A stretch of 10,265 bases of DNA from Actinomycetes bacterium. Lineage in GTDB: Bacteria > Actinomycetota > Coriobacteriia > Coriobacteriales > JAEZXW01. The stretch spans positions 1-10,265 of the forward strand of contig JAEZXW010000008.1 in assembly GCA_023419515.1 (NCBI GenBank), in the 5' to 3' direction. The notes beneath the pieces are model-generated. The model ran no database searches. It saw nothing but the letters and a program-made list of their open reading frames with translations, and had not been told where the DNA came from. Position 1 is the stretch's first letter. Every line of letters starts with the position of its first letter. A program made the translations under genes and the position numbers. Positions 6,359-10,265 of this stretch are shown here, piece by piece.

Positions 6359-6979
6359 ATGATCAATTCAATTTTGGGCCGCAAAATTGGTATGACCCAG
6401 GTTTGGAGCGAAAACGATGAGATCGTTCCAGTAACGGTCATCCAGGCTGGTCCTTGCGTGGTCGCTCAGATCAAGACGCAAGAGACCGATGGCTACAACG
6501 CAGTGCAGCTCGGCTTTGGTGATGTCAAGGCATCACGCGTTAATAAGCCGCTTGCTGGTCACTTTGCAAAGCTTGGCATCGAGCCTGTTCGCTATCTTCG
6601 TGAGGTTCGTGTCGAGGACACCAGCGAGCACAACGTTGGTGATGAGGTAACGGTTGAGAACTTTGCTGAGGTTGCAAAAGTTGATGTTACCGGCATCTCA
6701 AAGGGTAAGGGTTTCCAGGGAACCATTAAGCGCCACAACTTTAGGTCTGGTCCTTCCGGCCACGGTTCGCACTTCCACCGTGCTCCTGGTTCTATTGGTA
6801 TGTGCGCAACCCCTTCTCGCGTTTTGAAGGGTATGCGCATGGCAGGTCGTATGGGTAATGATCGCGTGACCGTTCGCAACCTCGAGGTTGTTCGCGTTGA
6901 CGCTGAGCAGAACATTATCCTCGTCAAGGGCGCTGTACCCGGTGGCAGGAACGCACTCGTCACCGTCCGTATGGCTTAA
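6359..6979 (+). CDS. rplC: 50S ribosomal protein L3
   Basis: L3 is an early-assembly protein of the large subunit whose long loop reaches towards the peptidyl transferase centre. At 206 residues it is full length. It starts MINSILGRKIGMTQVW and has the family core: TGISKGKGFQGTIKRHNF, then SGPSGHGSHFHRAPGSIG, then KGMRMAGRMGNDRVTVRNL. The ATG has a strong AAGGAGGG about 10 bases upstream. It is separated from rpsJ by a structured spacer and from rplD by 25 bases. The position in E. coli L3 that is a methylated glutamine (after PGSIG) falls in a MCATP segment here, so that modification is unlikely. Confidence 0.98.
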   Translation: MINSILGRKIGMTQVWSENDEIVPVTVIQAGPCVVAQIKTQETDGYNAVQLGFGDVKASRVNKPLAGHFAKLGIEPVRYLREVRVEDTSEHNVGDEVTVENFAEVAKVDVTGISKGKGFQGTIKRHNFRSGPSGHGSHFHRAPGSIGMCATPSRVLKGMRMAGRMGNDRVTVRNLEVVRVDAEQNIILVKGAVPGGRNALVTVRMA

Positions 6980-7004
6980 TGGGATTACGGAAAGGTAAGC
7001 GACT

Positions 7005-7631
7005 ATGACTAAGGTAGAAGTCAAAAACGCGCAGGGCAAGAAGGCCGCTGAGGTTGAGCTTGCTGCTGGCGTTTACGGCATCGAGCCAAATATTGCAGTA
7101 ATGCACCAAGCAGTTCGTCACTTTATGGCTTCTTGGCGCCAAGGTACGCATGCAACGAAGTCTCGCGGTATGGTATCTGGTGGTGGCCGCAAGCCATGGC
7201 GTCAGAAGGGCACCGGCCGTGCTCGCCAAGGTTCAATCCGCGCTCCTCAGTGGAAGGGCGGCGGCGTTGTCTTTGGCCCTCAGCCTCGTGATTATTCGTT
7301 CAAGATGAATAACAAAGAGGTTAAGCTCGCAATGCGCTCGGCACTTTCTGCAAAGCTCCGTGATAACGAGCTCGTTTTGGTTGACAAGTTCGAGTTTGAG
7401 AAGCCATCAACCAAGGATGCAGTTGCTCTGCTCAAGGCTCTTGGTCTTGAGGGCAAGAAGGTAATGGTTGTGCTTGAGGATGATCAGTTTGACGCATACC
7501 TCTCACTGCGCAACCTTAAGGATGTTTCAATCCTGACACCAAACGTGGTGACCACATATGACCTGATCAACAATGGCGCTTTGCTGATGACCAGTGAAAC
7601 CGCTCAACACTTTGGGGAGGTGCTCCAGTAA
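7005..7631 (+). CDS. rplD: 50S ribosomal protein L4
   Basis: L4 lines the peptide exit tunnel and, in enterobacteria, represses the S10 operon. At 208 residues it has the usual length. The tunnel loop is clear: RGMVSGGGRKPWRQKGTGRARQG followed by SIRAPQWKGGGVVFGP and RDYSFKMNNK. The C-terminal Rossmann-like part ends LTPNVVTTYDLINNGALLMT. The ATG follows AAAGG (6991-6995) at 9 bases. Its TAA stop overlaps the rplW ATG by one base (TAATG), suggesting coupled translation. The known macrolide-resistance positions in the KPWRQKGTGRAR loop look unaltered. Confidence 0.98.
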   Translation: MTKVEVKNAQGKKAAEVELAAGVYGIEPNIAVMHQAVRHFMASWRQGTHATKSRGMVSGGGRKPWRQKGTGRARQGSIRAPQWKGGGVVFGPQPRDYSFKMNNKEVKLAMRSALSAKLRDNELVLVDKFEFEKPSTKDAVALLKALGLEGKKVMVVLEDDQFDAYLSLRNLKDVSILTPNVVTTYDLINNGALLMTSETAQHFGEVLQ

Positions 7632-7915
7632 TGCAGAGTGCTCACGAGGTAATCATTCGCCCCATCATTTCTGAGAAGAGCTTTGATTTGATGGAGATGA
7701 ATAAATTCACGTTTGAGGTTGCAAAGACTGCACGCAAGGAGCAGATTGCCAAGGCGATCGAGGAGATCTTTGGCGTGACCGTCGTTAAAGTCAACACCAT
7801 GCGTGTTAACGGCAAGCCAAAGCGTGTTCGCTACCAGCGCGGTTATACCCGCTCCTGGAAAAAGGCTATTGTGACCCTCAAAGAGGGCGATACGATCGAG
7901 GTTTTTGGTAGCTAG
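7631..7915 (+). CDS. rplW: 50S ribosomal protein L23
   Basis: L23 sits at the exit of the peptide tunnel and docks trigger factor and the signal recognition particle. At 94 residues it is typical. It begins MQSAHEVIIRPIISEKS and has KFTFEVAKTARKEQIAKAIEEIFGVTVVKVNTMRV in register, then GKPKRVRYQRGYTRSWKKAIVTL and a short acidic end. GGGGAGG (7614-7620) precedes the ATG by 10 bases, inside the end of rplD. In most bacteria rplB follows directly. Here the stop is followed by a terminator at 7965, so this is the last gene of the transcript. Confidence 0.98.
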   Translation: MQSAHEVIIRPIISEKSFDLMEMNKFTFEVAKTARKEQIAKAIEEIFGVTVVKVNTMRVNGKPKRVRYQRGYTRSWKKAIVTLKEGDTIEVFGS

Positions 7916-7964
7916 TTGACGTGCGCCAAGAGTGCGCGAGCATCAAATTTTCGTTTGTTTTAAG

Positions 7965-7998
7965 AGACTGTCGTCTTTATTGGCGGCAGTCTTTTTTT
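7965..7998 (+). terminator. Intrinsic terminator ending the ribosomal operon after rplW
   Basis: AGACTGTCG (7965-7973) pairs with CGGCAGTCT (7984-7992) in nine pairs, one of them G-T, with a 10-base loop and then a run of T to 7998. It lies 50 bases after rplW. Because rplB does not follow, it marks a true transcript end rather than an attenuator inside the usual S10 operon. Confidence 0.9.
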
Positions 7999-8109
7999 AT
8001 GAGGTGAGACAGTGGTGGCAATCTGCGCAGAGCTGATTTAGGAGAGCTCCAATATCGTCGAACTCTCCCAGAGGTGATCCGCTTATTTTGTTTGAGCATC
8101 CTTGCAGCA

Positions 8110-8155
8110 CTGATTCTTCAAGCCGATCGTCTAATATTCTTTTTCAAGAAGAATA
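8110..8155 (+). promoter_or_regulatory. Inverted repeat and weak promoter-like boxes before moeA
   Basis: TATTCTT (8135-8141) and AAGAATA (8149-8155) are perfect 7-base inverted arms with a 7-base spacer. They overlap a weak promoter candidate, CTGATT (8110-8115) and TAATAT (8132-8137), 16 bases apart. The arrangement could be an operator covering the start of transcription. It does not resemble the E. coli ModE site closely. The rest of the spacer (7999-8195) holds only a GGAGAG/CTCTCC pairing (8041-8068), and I recognise no riboswitch. Confidence 0.3.
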
Positions 8156-8195
8156 AAAACCAAACGAGCGAAAGACTTAAGGAGCCCTGAGATTA

Positions 8196-9500
8196 ATGAG
8201 TGACTATCTGCAGCAAAGAGCCCTGAGTGTCGAAGAAGCCCAAGCCATCGTTCTCAAAACCGCCAAGCTGCTCGATACCGAGGTTGTCGGCATCATCGAT
8301 GCCGTGGGTCGCGTGGCGGCGTGCGATTTGATCAGTGACTGCGATATTGCGCCTTTTGACAATTCGGCGATGGATGGCTTTGCCGTGCGCGCGGCAGACT
8401 TGACCGATGCTTCATCAGAAAACCCTGTTGCGCTGCGCGTCACGCAAGAAATTCCAGCGGGCGCCGTTGCCGAGCGTCCCGTGGTGGCTGGGGAGTCAGC
8501 TCGCATCATGACAGGTGCCGCCATGCCAGAGGGTGCCGATACGGTTGTCATGTATGAGCTCGTTGATTATGGCGCAGGTGACGGCATGCAGGGGAGCACC
8601 ATCTATTTCTCAAAGCCGTTTTCGCTCGGGGACAATGTGCGTCGTAAGGGAGAGGAGGTTGCTGCTGGTGGCACGGTGATCGCGCAGGGCGAGGTTATTC
8701 GTGCTGGTGGCGTTGGTTTCATGGCAGGCTGCGGCATCACTAAGGTTGAGGTGTATCGTCGTCCCGTGGTCGGGTTGATCTCTATCGGTAGCGAGCTCGT
8801 GCCTTCAACGGGCGAGCTGAAAGCTGGCTGCATTCGCGATAGTAACGCCTATGCGCTGGCAGCCTGTATCAACCAAGCAGGTGGCGTGGCAAAGTCCTAC
8901 GGCATCCTGCCTGATGACAAGGACCTCATCATCAAAACGGTTCAGCAGGCAATTGTTGAGTGTGATGTGCTGATCACAACGGGCGGTGCCTCAAACGGTG
9001 ATTACGACTTCATCAAGCCAGTGATTGAAGAGCTCGGTAGCCTTGAGATTTCAAAGGTAGCGATGCGTCCTGGCAAGGCTCAGACCTTTGGTGTAATTGA
9101 AGGAGTACCTGTACTCGGACTTTCGGGCAATCCAGCAGCAGCTTACGTTGGATTTGAGCTTTTTGCCCGACCACTATTGCGTAAGATGCAAGGCTACACG
9201 CACTTGCAACGCTTGACCTTAAAGGCGCGTCTTGCATCACCAAAACGCAAGAGTAAGGGACGTCGCATGTATTTGCGCGGCTATCTTTCTACCGATGAGT
9301 CAGGTGAGCTCATCTTTACGCCAGCAAAAAATCAAAGCTCAGGGCTCTTTAATGCCTTGCAGCAGGCAAACTGCCTTGCTGTGATTGATGAGTCCATTGA
9401 ACAAAACCCCGTCGAAGCAGGTACGATCTTGTCGTGTCTCATGCTCGACATCAGTGAAGACGCAAACTTCTTGGAGGGATCATGCTCAAACTTGCAGTAG
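8196..9500 (+). CDS. moeA: Molybdopterin molybdenumtransferase MoeA
   Basis: MoeA inserts molybdate into adenylylated molybdopterin, giving active molybdenum cofactor in the cytoplasm. The protein has 434 residues, a little longer than E. coli MoeA (411). Family motifs: PFDNSAMDGFAV with D60, IMTGAAMPEGADTVV, the MoCF-type fold with SIGSEL (E200) and RDSNAYAL, TTGGASNGDYDFIKPV, MRPGKAQTFG and GLSGNPAAAYVGFEL. A C-terminal beta domain follows after about residue 345. AAGGAG (8179-8184) precedes the ATG by 11 bases, rather far. The last 19 bases overlap mog, so the two are probably translated together. It opens a cofactor operon just after the ribosomal terminator. A paralogue serving tungsten cannot be told apart by sequence alone. 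Confidence 0.95.
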   Translation: MSDYLQQRALSVEEAQAIVLKTAKLLDTEVVGIIDAVGRVAACDLISDCDIAPFDNSAMDGFAVRAADLTDASSENPVALRVTQEIPAGAVAERPVVAGESARIMTGAAMPEGADTVVMYELVDYGAGDGMQGSTIYFSKPFSLGDNVRRKGEEVAAGGTVIAQGEVIRAGGVGFMAGCGITKVEVYRRPVVGLISIGSELVPSTGELKAGCIRDSNAYALAACINQAGGVAKSYGILPDDKDLIIKTVQQAIVECDVLITTGGASNGDYDFIKPVIEELGSLEISKVAMRPGKAQTFGVIEGVPVLGLSGNPAAAYVGFELFARPLLRKMQGYTHLQRLTLKARLASPKRKSKGRRMYLRGYLSTDESGELIFTPAKNQSSGLFNALQQANCLAVIDESIEQNPVEAGTILSCLMLDISEDANFLEGSCSNLQ

Positions 9501-9952
9501 TTACTTGCTCCGATACGCGCGGTGCGGCAACTGATACAGCCGGAGCTTATCTAGAAAAAGCAATTCAGGAGGCTGGTTGGGAGTGCGTTGATCGTTCTAT
9601 CGTTAAAGATGAGGCTGAGTATATCCAGACAGCCATTATCCATGCAGCCGATAACTTGGGTGCTGATGTGGTGTTGACCTGCGGTGGAACGGGATTAAGT
9701 CCACGGGATGTGACCCCTGAGGCTACGCTTGCGGTCTGCGATCGAGAAGTGCCAGGTATCGCTGAGGGTTTGCGGGCGATGAGTCTGGCGATCACTCCGC
9801 ATGCCATGATCTCTCGCGCACGGGCTGCTCAGCGTGGATCAACCCTCGTGATTAATTTTCCTGGCAGCGAAAAGGCAGCACGTGAGAGTTGGGAGATGGT
9901 AAGCCCTATTTTTGAACACGCCAAAAAGATGATGGCAGGTGAGGGCCACTAA
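9482..9952 (+). CDS. mog: Molybdopterin adenylyltransferase, MogA/MoaB family
   Basis: Mog activates molybdopterin with ATP to form MPT-AMP, the substrate of MoeA. The 156 residues form a single MoCF-fold domain. The visible motifs are VVTCSDTRG near the N-terminus, CGGTGLSPRDVTPEA (67-81, with D76 at a position expected for an active-site Asp), EVPGIAEGLR and the late NFPGS. The ATG lies inside the moeA end, 19 bases overlapping, with GGAGGG (9473-9478) only 3-4 bases before it. This is a short spacing, but the start gives the standard MLKLAVVTCSD N-terminus. Mog and the related MoaB are hard to distinguish, and the pairing with MoeA fits the role either way. Confidence 0.9.
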   Translation: MLKLAVVTCSDTRGAATDTAGAYLEKAIQEAGWECVDRSIVKDEAEYIQTAIIHAADNLGADVVLTCGGTGLSPRDVTPEATLAVCDREVPGIAEGLRAMSLAITPHAMISRARAAQRGSTLVINFPGSEKAARESWEMVSPIFEHAKKMMAGEGH

Positions 9953-9967
9953 GGGCTTAAGTTGTCG

Positions 9968-9979
9968 CCATACGTATGG
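9968..9979. repeat. 12-base perfect palindrome between convergent mog and moaC
   Basis: CCATACGTATGG is its own reverse complement and lies in the 42-base gap between the two stops. With flanking bases it can form a six-pair hairpin (9966-9981) with a 4-base loop, but no T run follows on either strand. It could be a weak bidirectional stop or a protein site. The function is unknown. Confidence 0.35.
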
Positions 9980-9994
9980 TGGAAGAGAGAGGCG

Positions 9995-10265
9995 CTAGCC
10001 TTTGCGCTCCCAGGTTCCAGATTTGCCGCCAGACTTATGCAGGAGTCTGACATTCGTGATCTCCATGCCACGGTCAACTGCTTTACACATGTCATAGATG
10101 GTAAGCGCGCTCACGCTTGCAGCCGTGAGCGCCTCCATCTCAACGCCGGTCTTTCCCACGAGTGAGCACATCGTCTCGATATGAATGGCGCTTTTTCCCT
10201 CAAACGTTGTGGGCGTCAAATCTATGGTTACCTTTGTGAGCATCAGCGGATGGCAAAGCGGGATG
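9995..10265 (-). CDS. moaC: Cyclic pyranopterin monophosphate synthase MoaC, C-terminal part
   Basis: MoaC, with the radical-SAM protein MoaA, converts GTP to cyclic pyranopterin monophosphate, the first intermediate of the molybdenum-cofactor pathway. The frame is open to the right edge on the minus strand, so about 89 C-terminal residues of a roughly 160-residue protein are visible. It begins IPLCHPLMLTKVTIDL, a MoaC hallmark, and has GVEMEALTAASVSALTIYDMCKA and RLLHKSGGKSG. The catalytic Asp and Lys of the family lie in the D-M-C-K motif (GAC at 10093-10091, AAA at 10084-10082). It converges on mog with 42 bases between the stops. The N-terminus and promoter lie outside the window. A fusion partner at the N-terminus cannot be excluded. 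Confidence 0.95.
   Translation of the reverse strand, partial: IPLCHPLMLTKVTIDLTPTTFEGKSAIHIETMCSLVGKTGVEMEALTAASVSALTIYDMCKAVDRGMEITNVRLLHKSGGKSGTWERKG

Noticed and set aside
7999..8195. Molybdenum-cofactor riboswitch before moeA
   Set aside because: The location would fit, but I see no extended multi-stem fold or the conserved blocks of the Moco RNA motif, only short pairings. A covariance-model search with the Moco RNA family would settle it.
9962..10165. Plus-strand open frame of 67 residues beyond mog
   Set aside because: It is antisense to moaC, whose family motifs are unmistakable, and has no ribosome site or family resemblance.
1..10265. CRISPR array, insertion sequence, tRNA, rRNA or phage genes
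   Set aside because: I saw no regularly spaced repeats, transposase motifs, terminal inverted repeats, tRNA-like cloverleaf or phage proteins. All gene space is accounted for by housekeeping, cofactor and redox genes.

Overview
The window looks like the chromosome of an anaerobic actinobacterium of the class Coriobacteriia, probably Eggerthellaceae or a relative. This is inferred from three things: a Tat-exported, lipobox-bearing flavoprotein reductase beside a divergent multi-membrane-span protein of the LuxR-regulator type, which is a hallmark pairing in that group; an str operon that runs straight from fusA into rpsJ with no tuf between; and base composition that looks close to balanced by eye. 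The species cannot be named from this sequence alone.

Left part (1-2500). A partial gene on the minus strand runs off the left edge. It encodes about seven hydrophobic segments and resembles the sensor half of a membrane-bound LuxR-family regulator. Divergent to it is a 526-residue FAD_binding_2 / fumarate-reductase-like protein with a Tat signal and a lipobox. It was probably exported as an anaerobic respiratory reductase for an unknown electron acceptor, under control of the divergent regulator. A very strong intrinsic terminator ends it.

Middle part (2500-8000). A gene-poor stretch leads to a good promoter and a structured 5' leader. A continuous co-directional ribosomal operon follows: rpsL, rpsG, fusA, rpsJ, rplC, rplD, rplW. 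It combines the str operon and the head of the S10 operon. A 142-base structured spacer lies between rpsJ and rplC. The operon stops after rplW at a clear intrinsic terminator, so rplB and the rest of the usual S10 series are not here. This split of a highly conserved gene order is the most unusual architectural feature.

Right part (8000-10265). Molybdenum-cofactor genes follow: moeA and mog, overlapping and co-directional, then the convergent C-terminal part of moaC running off the right edge. MoaC acts early (cPMP formation), and Mog and MoeA act late (adenylylation of molybdopterin and molybdate insertion). They would supply molybdoenzymes, many of which are anaerobic respiratory reductases in this class of bacteria.

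I see no CRISPR array, insertion sequence, tRNA or rRNA, and no convincing novel multi-gene system. The points worth a second look are the broken S10 operon, two structured leaders in the ribosomal operon, and the orphan reductase whose active site departs from fumarate reductase.
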